Origin: an uncultured Salinimicrobium sp. | GTDB taxonomy: Bacteria > Bacteroidota > Bacteroidia > Flavobacteriales > Flavobacteriaceae | DNA length: 17,687 bases | Direction of reading: 5' to 3' | NCBI GenBank assembly: GCA_946887025.1 | Contig: CAMPJY010000038.1 | Location: 1-17,687 of the forward strand | In this document: positions 7,596 through 15,680 of the stretch, in pieces | How the letters are laid out: the number at the start of each line of letters is the position of its first letter | Position numbering within the stretch: position 1 is the stretch's first letter | Notes under the pieces: generated by a model | Seen by the model: the letters and a program-made list of their open reading frames with translations, nothing else | Databases searched by the model: none | What the model was told of the DNA's origin: nothing | Position numbers and translations under genes: made by a program

Positions 7596-9437
7596 TTATC
7601 CGTTCATGGAAATAAGGAACTCTTCATTGTTCCTGGTCTGCTTGATTCTGTCATTGATGAATTCCATGGCTTCCACAGGGTTCATATCTGCAAGATATTT
7701 CCTCAACACCCACATTCTCTGTAGGGTGTTATCCTCGAGCAGGATATCATCCCTACGGGTACTGGAGGAAGTAAGGTCAATGGCAGGGAAGATCCTTCTG
7801 TTGGCGATCTTTCTGTCCAACTGAAGTTCCATGTTTCCTGTTCCCTTGAATTCCTCAAAAATAACCTCGTCCATCTTGGAACCGGTTTCAGTAAGGGCAG
7901 TGGCAATGATGGAAAGAGATCCGCCGCCTTCAATATTCCTCGCGGCTCCAAAGAAACGCTTAGGCTTGTGAAGTGCATTGGCATCCACCCCTCCACTTAA
8001 AACCTTACCACTGGCAGGCTGTACGGTGTTGTAGGCTCTGGCAAGACGTGTAATGGAATCGAGCAGGATCACTACGTCGTGCCCGCATTCTACCATTCTC
8101 TTTGCTTTTTCCAATACAATATTGGCAACTTTCACGTGTTCATGGGCTTCCTTGTCAAAAGTGGAAGCGACCACTTCTCCTTTAACGTTACGCTGCATAT
8201 CAGTCACCTCTTCAGGACGTTCGTCAATAAGAAGGATGATCTGGTATACCTCGGGATGATTGGCAGCGATGGCATTGGCAATGTCTTTCAGCAACATTGT
8301 CTTCCCTGTCTTTGGCTGGGCTACGATCATTCCACGCTGTCCTTTTCCGATAGGGGAGAAAAGATCGATGATACGAGTGGAGACAGTGCTCTGGCGCTCG
8401 GCAATGTTGAATTTCTCCTGTGGGAAAAGCGGGGTAAGGTGCTCGAAGGAAACCCGGTCCCTCACCACTTGGGGGTCAAGACCGTTGATCTTGTTGATTT
8501 TAATTAAGGGGAAATATTTTTCTCCCTCTTTTGGAGGTCTCACCTGTCCAAGCACTGTATCCCCCGTCTTAAGTCCGAACAGACGGATCTGCGACTGGGA
8601 TACGTAAATATCATCAGGGGAGGAAAGGTACATATAGTCTGAGGATCTCAGGAAACCATAACCGTCGGCCATGATGTCAAGGACTCCTTCACTTTCTATT
8701 ATTGCATCAAATTCGTAATCGGGCTCTTTATAGCGGTTTCTGTTATCACGGTTTCCGCTATCAGTCTGGTTGGAGGTATTTTTATTACCACTGTCACTTC
8801 TGTTTCCGGAGTCGCGGTTTCCGCTATCCCTGTTTCCGGATTCCTTGTTTCCGTTGTCACGGTTCCCGGAGTCACGATTGTCCCGATTGTTATCCCTGTT
8901 CTGATTTCCGCCCTGGCTTCCACCATCACGGCTTCCTACTTTGGATTTCTGGTTGTCCCTGCGGTTGTCTTTTCTCGAATCCCGTTGCTCTTGCTGACGG
9001 TTTTTGTTGTCTTTGGAAGGGGTGTTGGGGGAATCTTCCTTTTTGGCGGGAGATTCGTTTCTGGGCTTTGAAGACGATTCCGAAGATTTGGATCGGCCTT
9101 TAGGTTCCTGTTTTGGTCTGTTTTGTTGGCCCTGGTTCTCGCTCTTCTCCTGAGGTTTTGTTTCTTCCTTTTTTTCAGGAGTTCCCTGTGTGGTAGAAGG
9201 AGCGTCGTCCTTTTGTTTCATTGGTGGATTTTGTTTGTTTTCTGCAGGCTGCTCCCCTTTTATATCGGTTTCCGTAAGAACTTTCTGCACTTTCTGGGGA
9301 TTAGCTGCCTGGTAGTCAAGAATTTGGTATACCAGGTCTTGTTTTTTCTGGCTGCGGTATTTGGGTACTTTAAGGGTTTTAGCTATTTCCTGAAGCTCAG
9401 GAAGCTTTTTAGCTTTTAGATCTGAAATTTCAAACAT
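7596..9437 (-). CDS. rho: Transcription termination factor Rho with a long disordered insertion
   Basis: Hexameric RNA helicase/ATPase that ends transcription, 613 residues against about 419 in E. coli. Domains: N-terminal Rho_N helical domain (about 1-45); a low-complexity insertion (about 56-240) rich in Lys, Gln, Ser, Asn, Arg and Asp with DSGNR repeats; cold-shock-type RNA-binding domain (about 246-320, DGYGFLRSS and [15 protein letters not shown]); RecA-like motor with Walker A QPKTGKT (374-380), Walker [15 protein letters not shown] (455-468), Q loop [21 protein letters not shown] region (481-501) and the arginine-finger segment [15 protein letters not shown]. All catalytic motifs are intact. 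Start at ATG 9437. The insertion is in the place known for Bacteroidota Rho proteins. The gene stands alone between thrC and a divergent DUF4293 gene. Confidence 0.97.
   Translation of the reverse strand: MFEISDLKAKKLPELQEIAKTLKVPKYRSQKKQDLVYQILDYQAANPQKVQKVLTETDIKGEQPAENKQNPPMKQKDDAPSTTQGTPEKKEETKPQEKSENQGQQNRPKQEPKGRSKSSESSSKPRNESPAKKEDSPNTPSKDNKNRQQEQRDSRKDNRRDNQKSKVGSRDGGSQGGNQNRDNNRDNRDSGNRDNGNKESGNRDSGNRDSGNRSDSGNKNTSNQTDSGNRDNRNRYKEPDYEFDAIIESEGVLDIMADGYGFLRSSDYMYLSSPDDIYVSQSQIRLFGLKTGDTVLGQVRPPKEGEKYFPLIKINKINGLDPQVVRDRVSFEHLTPLFPQEKFNIAERQSTVSTRIIDLFSPIGKGQRGMIVAQPKTGKTMLLKDIANAIAANHPEVYQIILLIDERPEEVTDMQRNVKGEVVASTFDKEAHEHVKVANIVLEKAKRMVECGHDVVILLDSITRLARAYNTVQPASGKVLSGGVDANALHKPKRFFGAARNIEGGGSLSIIATALTETGSKMDEVIFEEFKGTGNMELQLDRKIANRRIFPAIDLTSSSTRRDDILLEDNTLQRMWVLRKYLADMNPVEAMEFINDRIKQTRNNEEFLISMNG
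8733..8900 (-). repeat. Rho repeat tract encoding [10 protein letters not shown]-type units
   Basis: Codes for Rho residues about 180-235, in which (R)DSGN and close variants ([20 protein letters not shown]) recur about eight times. At DNA level the units are imperfect repeats built around TTTCCG(GA/CT) on the plus strand, which suggests growth by slippage or unequal recombination. Copy number may differ between strains (inference). Confidence 0.75.
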
Positions 9438-9580
9438 GAATAAATCAATAAAGTTGGTCTTTGGTTTTATTAACCTTCTCGAGGAAGAATCGAAAAAAAA
9501 ATTGAAGTCTTGAGTAACCTGTGATTGAATCGGTTATGATATGATAATGCAATTATACAACTTTAATTTTATATTTAAAA

Positions 9581-9611
9581 TATGTCATCTAAAAAGAATC
9601 TTATATTTTTG
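9581..9611 (+). promoter_or_regulatory. Promoter of the DUF4293 gene
   Basis: TATTTTTG (9604-9611) is a perfect TAnnTTTG -7 element. TATG (9581-9584), one mismatch from the TTTG -33 element, lies exactly 19 nt upstream. Transcription would start near 9617-9618, leaving about 13 nt before the ATG at 9631. This also supports the shorter start for the gene, because the longer reading frame would begin upstream of the promoter. Confidence 0.72.
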
Positions 9612-9630
9612 TGCCCACAACAGGAAATCC

Positions 9631-10038
9631 ATGCTGCAACGTATACAGACCATCTATCTTTTTCTCGCTGCTTTGGTTAGCGGGGGATTGATTTTTGTGT
9701 TTGAATTGTGGAAGAATAACGGGGAATCTGTTTATGTCGAAGGGGTGCCTTCGGTACTTGCCCTTTTTCTGGCGTCGGCCATTCTATCCGTTGTGAGCAT
9801 ATTTTTATTCCGAAACCGAAAGCTTCAGTTTGTACTGGGGCGACTCAACATAATATTGAACTTTATTTTACTAGGATTATTTGTGTATTGGTCCCTAAAT
9901 GTATCTGGAGAGAGTCAGATCTCGGAGAAAGGTATTGGGATGTTGATTCCGATTGTTTCTATCGTTTTATTAGTGCTGGCCAATAAGGCCATCAAAAAGG
10001 ATGAGGATCTCGTAAAATCTGTGGACCGGTTGCGATAA
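9631..10038 (+). CDS. DUF4293 family membrane protein
   Basis: Protein of unknown function, 135 residues, starting MLQRIQTIYLFLAA, a beginning I recognise from the DUF4293 family of Bacteroidota. Four hydrophobic segments are visible at about 6-24, 40-60, 70-88 and 101-118, with a charged C-terminal tail (KKDEDLVKSVDRLR), so it should be an inner-membrane protein with four helices. The reading frame is open back to 9541, but the promoter at 9581-9611 and family start favour the ATG at 9631. It is divergent from rho, a neighbourhood often seen in Flavobacteriia as I recall. No enzyme motifs are visible. Confidence 0.82.
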   Translation: MLQRIQTIYLFLAALVSGGLIFVFELWKNNGESVYVEGVPSVLALFLASAILSVVSIFLFRNRKLQFVLGRLNIILNFILLGLFVYWSLNVSGESQISEKGIGMLIPIVSIVLLVLANKAIKKDEDLVKSVDRLR

Positions 10039-10066
10039 ACCTTTTATCTTAGTAGTGTTAGTGCGT

Positions 10067-10102
10067 AAAAACCCGAGGTGAAAGCTTCGGGTTTTTTTGT
10101 TT
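10067..10102. terminator. Bidirectional terminator between the DUF4293 gene and the phosphodiesterase gene
   Basis: AAAAACCCGA (10067-10076) pairs with TCGGGTTTTT (10087-10096), a 10-bp stem with A- and T-runs on both sides; the stem can extend inward by G-T and G-C pairs. It is 28 nt after the DUF4293 stop and 28 nt past the minus-strand stop of the next gene, so it serves both convergent genes. Confidence 0.9.
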
Positions 10103-10130
10103 TTTAGATCTAACAGATTTCCCAGAGCTG

Positions 10131-10640
10131 TTAAATCTTAGCCGCACCTCGCTTGCCCAACTCAATTACCTCCAGCTCCTTTATCTCCTTCCCTTCGATC
10201 TTGAACCGCAGCATGGTACGCATATGGTGGAAACCATGTACCCCAGCAGCTCCCGGGTTCATGTGTAGCAGGCCTAATTTCTTATCATGCATCACTTTCA
10301 GAATGTGGGAATGGCCGCAAATAAATAGTTTTGGCGGATTCTGCTGTATCTCTTCCCTGATGGCAGGAGAATATTTGCTGGGATATCCTCCAATATGGGT
10401 GATCCAGACATCCACTTCCTCACACAGGAAGCGCTGGTGTAGGGGGAATTCCATCCGGATTTTTGCCCCATCTATGTTGCCGAAAACCGCTTTTAAGGGT
10501 TTCAGATCCTTTAGTTCATCGGTTACGGAGTTGACGCCAATATCTCCCGCATGCCAGATTTCATCGGCTTCTTCTGCATATTTCAAGATCCTTTCATCCA
10601 TATAGCCATGGGTGTCGCTTAGGAGTAATATCTTTTTCAT
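10131..10640 (-). CDS. YfcE/MJ0936-type metallophosphodiesterase
   Basis: Calcineurin-like metallophosphoesterase of 169 residues, with the complete set of metal ligands for this small-phosphodiesterase family: SDTHG (D9, H11), HAGDIG (D33), FGNID (N55), ITHIGG (H82), CGHSH (H110, H112) and MNPGAAG near the end (128-133). The family (E. coli YfcE, Methanocaldococcus MJ0936) hydrolyses phosphodiesters in vitro with Mn or Ni; the natural substrate is not settled. No signal peptide, so it is cytosolic. Starts at ATG 10640, divergent from truA with 105 bp between starts. Confidence 0.9.
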   Translation of the reverse strand: MKKILLLSDTHGYMDERILKYAEEADEIWHAGDIGVNSVTDELKDLKPLKAVFGNIDGAKIRMEFPLHQRFLCEEVDVWITHIGGYPSKYSPAIREEIQQNPPKLFICGHSHILKVMHDKKLGLLHMNPGAAGVHGFHHMRTMLRFKIEGKEIKELEVIELGKRGAAKI

Positions 10641-10707
10641 CGGGAAATTTTATAAGAGAATTGGCAATCTATACCAATTGAGTCCTGTGCAGTTTGGTCT
10701 AATGCTT

Positions 10708-10715
10708 TATCTTTG
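10708..10715 (+). promoter_or_regulatory. -7 promoter element upstream of truA
   Basis: TATCTTTG is a perfect TAnnTTTG match 30 nt before the truA start. No good TTTG/TTG partner is found at the usual distance upstream. The same octamer occurs before tpiA (16902-16909). Confidence 0.5.
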
Positions 10716-10745
10716 TTTCTTTAATGGTAAAAGTAAGGATTTAGG

Positions 10746-11489
10746 TTGAGATATTTTCTGGAACTGGCTTACCACGGAGCAGCCTACCACGGATGGCAGC
10801 GGCAGCCTAATGCAGTTTCTGTTCAGGAAAAAGTGGAAACTGCTTTGGGTATAGTGACCCGGAAGGAGATCGAAGTGGTTGGGGCAGGAAGAACGGATAC
10901 CGGGGTTCATGCAAAACAGCTGTATTGCCATTTTGATGTGGAGGGTGAACTGGATCAGGAAATGCTTTTCAGGATGAATTCTGTGCTTCCAAAGGATATT
11001 GCAGCGAAATCCCTGCAAAGGGTACAGCCTGAGGCACACGCACGGTTCGATGCCCTGAGCAGGAGTTATGAGTACCATGTGGTCAGGGAAAAGGATCCCT
11101 TTTCTCTGGGATCGGCTTATTTTGTAAAGCGGGATTTGGAGTTGGAAAAGATGAAGACCGCGGCGGAAATATTAATGGAATATTCAGATTTCAAATGTTT
11201 TTCCAGGTCCAGGACCGATGTGAAAACCTACACCTGTGATATTTCTCAGGCGGTTTGGGAAGAGAATGAAAAGGGACTGGTCTTCCATATAAAAGCCGAC
11301 AGGTTTTTAAGAAATATGGTGAGGGCCATAGTAGGTACCCTGCTGGAAATTGGGTTAGGAAAAATGGAAGTGGAAGACCTGCGCAGGGTGATAGAAAGCA
11401 GAAGCAGGAGTGAGGCGGGGGCATCAGTTCCCGCACATGGATTGTATCTGACAAGGGTGGTTTATCCAGAGAACATATTCCTGGATTAA
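10746..11489 (+). CDS. truA: tRNA pseudouridine(38-40) synthase TruA, TTG start
   Basis: A 247-residue enzyme that isomerises uridine to pseudouridine at tRNA positions 38-40 in the anticodon arm. The N-terminus RYFLELAYHGAAYHGWQRQP is the family start, the catalytic Asp is D51 in GAGRTDTGVHA (46-56), and the C-terminal half carries RFLRNMVRAIVGTLLEIG, also characteristic. Start codon: an in-frame TAA at 10734-10736 leaves only TTG at 10746 as a usual start, and it coincides with the family's first Met, so TTG initiation is well supported. The ABC exporter follows after 61 nt on the same strand. Confidence 0.95.
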   Translation: MRYFLELAYHGAAYHGWQRQPNAVSVQEKVETALGIVTRKEIEVVGAGRTDTGVHAKQLYCHFDVEGELDQEMLFRMNSVLPKDIAAKSLQRVQPEAHARFDALSRSYEYHVVREKDPFSLGSAYFVKRDLELEKMKTAAEILMEYSDFKCFSRSRTDVKTYTCDISQAVWEENEKGLVFHIKADRFLRNMVRAIVGTLLEIGLGKMEVEDLRRVIESRSRSEAGASVPAHGLYLTRVVYPENIFLD

Positions 11490-11550
11490 AACAATTGCCT
11501 CCTATAAGTTGAAATTTAGAATTAAATTAGTATTAAAATATAGTTGAACA

Positions 11551-13320
11551 ATGGCAGCAGCATCGGGAAATGCTTTCGATTTTAAACTCTTCAGGCGCCT
11601 GCTTGCCTATACCAATTCCTATAAATGGACCTTCTATTTTGTAGCTGTTGCCGCCATACTTTTATCTGTTTTTGGTGTACTTCGCCCTTATTTGCTGCAA
11701 TTGACCATTGATGAAGGAATTGTTCCGCAAAATATGGGCATCCTCGTTTATTATATTGCCCTGATGGCAGGGATCCTTCTCCTGGAGGTGCTGTTTCAGT
11801 TCTGTTTTATTTATTTCGCCAACCTGCTTGGCCAGAATGTAGTAAGGGATCTGCGGGTGGACCTGTTTCAGCACATGCTGCAGTTCAAGATGAAGTATTT
11901 TGACAAATCGGCGGTGGGGAGACTGGTGACGCGGGCCGTCAGCGATATCGAGACCATCGCCAGCATCTTTAGTCAGGGGCTGTTCATGATCATCAGTGAT
12001 CTGCTCAAAATGCTGGTGGTGCTGGGATTCATGTTCTACCAGAGCTGGCGCCTCACCTTGCTGGTGCTGGTTGTTTTGCCGTTTATCCTTTACGCTACCC
12101 GTATCTTTCAAATCAAGATGAAAACTGCTTTTGAGGTGGTAAGGACCGAGGTTGCCAACCTGAATACCTTCGTCCAGGAACGAATCACCGGGATGAAAAT
12201 AGTGCAGATCTTCAGCAGGGAACAAACTGAATATGTGAAATTCCAGGAGATCAATGACAAGCACCGGAAAGGCTGGATCAAGACCGTCTGGTACAACTCT
12301 ATCTTCTTTCCTATTGCAGAAATGTCAACCTCCGTTACCATTGGACTCATTGTGTGGTATGGAGGACTTAGAGTTATGGCAGGGAGTGAGGCCGTAACCC
12401 TTGGGGTAATAGTAGCCTTTATTCAGCTTACTCAAATGCTATTCACGCCCCTAAGGCAGATTGCTGATAAGTTCAACACCCTGCAAATGGGAATGGTAGC
12501 TGCAAACAGAGTCTTTGGAATCCTAGATACCAGGGCAAGCATTCCTGATAATGGTAAGGTGGAGGTGGAACACCTGAAAGGGGAGATAACCTTTGATAAT
12601 GTGCATTTCGCTTATGTTGAAAATGAAGAGGTATTAAAAGGAATTTCATTTAAAGCCAATCCTGGGGAAACCATAGCCATAGTCGGTGCCACAGGGGCAG
12701 GTAAATCCACTGTGATCAATCTTCTAAACCGCTCTTACGAAATCTCCGGAGGTGAGATCCTTATCGACGGGATCAACATTGAAGAAATGACCCTGAAATC
12801 CCTTAGAGGGCAGATTGCTATTGTCTTGCAAGATGTCTTTCTTTTTGCCGATACTATTGCCAACAATATTACCCTGAACGATCCCAATATTTCAGAGGAA
12901 GAAGTCATCGCAGCAGCGAAACAAATCGGGGTTCATGAATTCATATCTAGTCTTCCCGGAGGATACCAGTATAACGTAAAGGAACGCGGGGTGATGCTTT
13001 CCTCGGGGCAGCGGCAGCTGATCGCCTTCCTGCGGGCCTACGTCAGCAATCCGAGCATCCTGGTCTTGGATGAGGCGACTTCTTCAATAGATTCATACAG
13101 TGAACACCTGATCCAAAAGGCTACCGACAGGATTACCAGGGGTAGGACCTCCATAGTAATTGCCCACCGGCTTGCAACCGTGAAGAAGGCCGACAGGATC
13201 CTTGTAATGGATGCAGGAAAAATTGTGGAGATGGGAAGGCATGAAGAGCTGTTGAAAAAGGAGAATGGGTACTATAAGAATCTGTATGAAGTGCAGTTCC
13301 TGACAGAAGAAGCGGTTTAA
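11551..13320 (+). CDS. MsbA-like ABC exporter, permease fused to ATPase
   Basis: Half-transporter of 589 residues that should act as a dimer in the inner membrane. The membrane domain (about 1-325) has six predicted helices, near 24-45, 65-92, 140-162, 165-185, 250-272 and 280-300. The ATPase domain (about 345-580) has Walker A GATGAGKST (379-387), Q-loop VLQDVF (Q427), signature LSSGQ (483-487, Ser for the usual first Gly), Walker B ILVLDEAT (503-510) and H-loop AHRL (H539); all residues for ATP hydrolysis are present. LSSGQRQ signatures occur in the YheI/YheH/MdlB-like exporters. The substrate, lipid or drug, cannot be told. It follows truA and converges on cdaA with a 15-bp gap and no strong terminator. 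Confidence 0.92.
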   Translation: MAAASGNAFDFKLFRRLLAYTNSYKWTFYFVAVAAILLSVFGVLRPYLLQLTIDEGIVPQNMGILVYYIALMAGILLLEVLFQFCFIYFANLLGQNVVRDLRVDLFQHMLQFKMKYFDKSAVGRLVTRAVSDIETIASIFSQGLFMIISDLLKMLVVLGFMFYQSWRLTLLVLVVLPFILYATRIFQIKMKTAFEVVRTEVANLNTFVQERITGMKIVQIFSREQTEYVKFQEINDKHRKGWIKTVWYNSIFFPIAEMSTSVTIGLIVWYGGLRVMAGSEAVTLGVIVAFIQLTQMLFTPLRQIADKFNTLQMGMVAANRVFGILDTRASIPDNGKVEVEHLKGEITFDNVHFAYVENEEVLKGISFKANPGETIAIVGATGAGKSTVINLLNRSYEISGGEILIDGINIEEMTLKSLRGQIAIVLQDVFLFADTIANNITLNDPNISEEEVIAAAKQIGVHEFISSLPGGYQYNVKERGVMLSSGQRQLIAFLRAYVSNPSILVLDEATSSIDSYSEHLIQKATDRITRGRTSIVIAHRLATVKKADRILVMDAGKIVEMGRHEELLKKENGYYKNLYEVQFLTEEAV

Positions 13321-13335
13321 AATCCTTAAACTGGA

Positions 13336-14109
13336 TTACACCAGATCAGCCTTCAGTTTATTGATAAGCTCATCCCGATCCTCGTACATCACAAACTCCC
13401 CGTCCCTGATATAGGAAATCTGTCCCGTTTCCTCACTTACCACAAGTGCAAGGGCATCGGTCTTTTCTGTAATACCTACAGCGGCACGGTGGCGCAGGCC
13501 GAAGCGCAGGGGAATATTTCGGTCGTTGGATACAGGAAGCACGACGCGTGTTGCTGTAATATAATTGTCTTCGATGATAATGGCCCCATCGTGAAGAATA
13601 CTGTTCTTATAGAAGATGGATTCGAGGATGGGCTGGTTTACCAGAACTTTCATGGCATCGCCTGAATTCTTAACGAAATCCAGCGAGGTGCTCTTCTGGA
13701 TGACTATTAGGGCTCCGGTATTGGTCTTCCCCATATGTTCACAGGCCCGGATGATGGATTCCACATCATTGGGGGTCTCCAGGTCATCTTTAATAAGCCT
13801 TAACGTTTGAAAGAATTTTTTCCTACGTGCAAAATTGGTGGAGCCTATCATCAGCAGAAATTTCCTTATCTCCTGTTGAAACACAACAATTAGAGCAAAC
13901 ATTCCCACTCCTATGAACTCTCCAAGAATGCTGCTAAGCATTTCCATCTGCAGCACCCGGGTCAGAAGCCAGACCAGGTAAATAATCACGATCCCAATAA
14001 AAATATTGACAGCTACCGTTCCTTTTACCAGCTTATAGAAATAATATAATAAAGCGGCAATCAGAACAATGTCAACAATATCGAGGATGCGGAGGTCTAG
14101 GAAATCCAA
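13336..14109 (-). CDS. cdaA: Diadenylate cyclase CdaA (c-di-AMP synthase)
   Basis: Membrane-bound enzyme of 257 residues that makes cyclic di-AMP from two ATP. Three N-terminal membrane helices (about 10-27, 33-52, 62-80) lead to a DisA_N-type cyclase domain (about 100-235) with the two hallmark motifs: DGA at 174-176 (LHDGAIII) and RHR at 206-208 (GLRHRAAVGI). Length and architecture match CdaA/DacA rather than DisA or CdaS. In Firmicutes cdaA is followed by cdaR; here no cdaR is adjacent. Instead folP lies 88 bp upstream on the same strand, an arrangement I associate with Bacteroidota. c-di-AMP generally controls potassium and osmotic balance; targets are not visible here. Confidence 0.95.
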   Translation of the reverse strand: MDFLDLRILDIVDIVLIAALLYYFYKLVKGTVAVNIFIGIVIIYLVWLLTRVLQMEMLSSILGEFIGVGMFALIVVFQQEIRKFLLMIGSTNFARRKKFFQTLRLIKDDLETPNDVESIIRACEHMGKTNTGALIVIQKSTSLDFVKNSGDAMKVLVNQPILESIFYKNSILHDGAIIIEDNYITATRVVLPVSNDRNIPLRFGLRHRAAVGITEKTDALALVVSEETGQISYIRDGEFVMYEDRDELINKLKADLV

Positions 14110-14142
14110 GGATTGATTTTGGTTTTGGTAAATGTAGGGATA

Positions 14143-14166
14143 AGTTAAAAAGTTAAAAAGTTAAAA
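14143..14166. repeat. Three tandem 8-bp repeats upstream of cdaA
   Basis: AGTTAAAA occurs three times without a gap (14143-14150, 14151-14158, 14159-14166), read as TTTTAACT on the coding strand of cdaA. It lies 34-57 bp before the cdaA start. On the minus strand a near-consensus -7 element TACATTTA (reverse complement at about 14131-14138) lies just downstream of it, so the array would occupy the spacer and -33 area of a cdaA promoter. Confidence 0.6.
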
Positions 14167-14197
14167 GTAACAAACTAATGGAAACTGCTGGGAGCCC

Positions 14198-15019
14198 TCA
14201 TATCATCGGAGCGGTGAGTTTAATACATTCCATAGCTTCCTTCACATCGTGGACGCGCAGGATATGTGCCCCTTTAAGAAGTGAAACGGTGTTTAAAACC
14301 GTAGTGCCATTCAGCGCCTCCTCGGGAGTGATGCCCAGACTTTTATAGATCATGGATTTTCTCGAGATACCGGAAAGCACAGGCAGTTCCAGGTTCTGGA
14401 ATAATTCCATTCTTGACATGAGTTCGAAATTCTGCTGAATATTCTTTGAGAAACCAAAACCGGGATCAATGATTAGATCATTTATTCCCAAGTCCCTGGC
14501 TTCTGCAATTCTTTGGGAAAAGTATAAAAGAATATCCTGTACCAGGTCATCGTATGAATTGAGTTCAACCATGTTTTTTGGTGTTCCCCGCATATGCATG
14601 AGAATATAAGGCACCTTCAATTCGGCCACTGTTTTCAGCATCTGTTCGTCCAGATTACCGCCTGATATATCGTTGATGATTGCTGCTCCCGCTTCTACAC
14701 ACTGGCGGGCAACTTCGCTTCTGAAGGTATCTATGGAAAGGATCACCTCGGGAAATTGACTGACCAGGGCCCCAACTACCGGGAGGATGCGCTGCAATTC
14801 TTCTTCCTCGCTGATGTCCACTGCGCCCGGCCTGCTGCTGTAGGCCCCAACATCGATAAAGCTTGCTCCCTCCTCCAGCATTCGACCTGCGTGCCGCAGG
14901 TAATCTTCTGCGGTCTTGTTGCGTCCTCCGTCATAGAAGGAGTCCGGGGTTAGGTTTAAGATTCCCATGACTTTTGGAGTATTGAAATCGATCAGGGAAC
15001 CATTGCAGTTGATAGTCAT
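14198..15019 (-). CDS. folP: Dihydropteroate synthase
   Basis: Folate-pathway TIM-barrel enzyme of 273 residues; joins 4-aminobenzoate to 6-hydroxymethyl-7,8-dihydropterin diphosphate, and is the sulfonamide target. Family motifs in order: MGILNLTPDSFYDGG (18-32), GAYSSRPGA (58-66), SIDTFR (95-100), NDISGG (116-121), MHMRGTP (141-147), DPGFGFSKN (185-193), SGISRKS (216-222) and RVHDV (255-259). All pterin- and pABA-site loops look complete and the length is normal. Start at ATG 15019, giving MTINCNGSLIDF. It is the first gene of a probable folP-cdaA unit and is divergent from the DUF1599 gene with 73 bp between. Confidence 0.96.
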   Translation of the reverse strand: MTINCNGSLIDFNTPKVMGILNLTPDSFYDGGRNKTAEDYLRHAGRMLEEGASFIDVGAYSSRPGAVDISEEEELQRILPVVGALVSQFPEVILSIDTFRSEVARQCVEAGAAIINDISGGNLDEQMLKTVAELKVPYILMHMRGTPKNMVELNSYDDLVQDILLYFSQRIAEARDLGINDLIIDPGFGFSKNIQQNFELMSRMELFQNLELPVLSGISRKSMIYKSLGITPEEALNGTTVLNTVSLLKGAHILRVHDVKEAMECIKLTAPMI

Positions 15020-15092
15020 GAAAACCGGGCTTTTAAATTAACTTTGACATTTTAAATTATTTCAGCGAAATTTACGCAAATTACCCGTTTTT

Positions 15093-15641
15093 ATGAAGGA
15101 TACTTCCAGAGAATACGATGCGGTGGTAAGCACCTGCCGCGAACTTTTTATGAATAAAATGAAAGATTACGGCTGTGCCTGGAGAATCCTTCGATTGCCC
15201 TCTCTTACAGACCAGATCTATATCAAAGCCCAGCGAATACGTAGCCTTCAGCAAAATCAAATCCGTAAAGTGGACGAAGGGGAGGCACCTGAATTTATAG
15301 GGATTATCAATTATTCCGTGATGGCCCTAATCCAGTTAGAAAAAGGGGTTGCGGAACAACCGGATCTCTCAAACGGGGAAGTGGAGCAGTTATATGACGC
15401 CATGATCAACAGGACCAAGGAACTTATGGAAAACAAGAACCACGACTATGGCGAGGCCTGGAGGGAAATGCGGGTGAGTTCTCTGACGGATCTTATCCTG
15501 CAGAAACTGTTGCGGATCAAGCAGATCGAGGATAACCAGGGGCGTACGCTGGTAAGTGAGGGGATCGGAGCGAACTATGAGGATATGATCAATTACGCCG
15601 TCTTCGCCCTCATACTGATGGGGGAATTCAGCACAGAATAA
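15093..15641 (+). CDS. DUF1599 protein with two tandem domain copies
   Basis: Protein of 182 residues and unknown function, composed of two related halves. Copy 1 (about 8-82) has MNKMKDYGCAWRILRLPSLTDQI, KAQRIRSL and IINYSVMALI; copy 2 (about 101-176) has MENKNHDYGEAWREMRVSSLTDLI, KLLRIKQI and MINYAVFALI. The shared pattern K..DYG.AWR...+..SLTD..+.K..RI..+..NQ.........G...+.+INY.V.ALI identifies DUF1599, a domain known to occur repeated. It is all-helical by appearance, without signal peptide or membrane helix. Neighbours are folP (divergent) and, 39 nt downstream, the DoxX-type gene, with which it is probably cotranscribed. A nucleotide-related role has been proposed for this domain elsewhere, but nothing here proves it. 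Confidence 0.88.
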   Translation: MKDTSREYDAVVSTCRELFMNKMKDYGCAWRILRLPSLTDQIYIKAQRIRSLQQNQIRKVDEGEAPEFIGIINYSVMALIQLEKGVAEQPDLSNGEVEQLYDAMINRTKELMENKNHDYGEAWREMRVSSLTDLILQKLLRIKQIEDNQGRTLVSEGIGANYEDMINYAVFALILMGEFSTE

Positions 15642-15680
15642 AAATTTATATATTAGGACAAACCAACTGAACCAATTTCC

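Noticed and set aside
8702..9103. Plus-strand frame with Cys/His/Phe/Arg-rich repeats
   Set aside because: It is the antisense reading of the Rho DSGNR repeat tract; the apparent protein repeats are by-products of that DNA.
11662..12264. A 200-codon minus-strand frame inside the ABC exporter gene
   Set aside because: Antisense frame over the membrane domain; no recognisable domain and the plus-strand gene is certain.
13331..13344. CTGG-CCAG hairpin between the ABC exporter and cdaA as a terminator
   Set aside because: Only about 4 bp of stem, overlapping the cdaA end, with no T-run.
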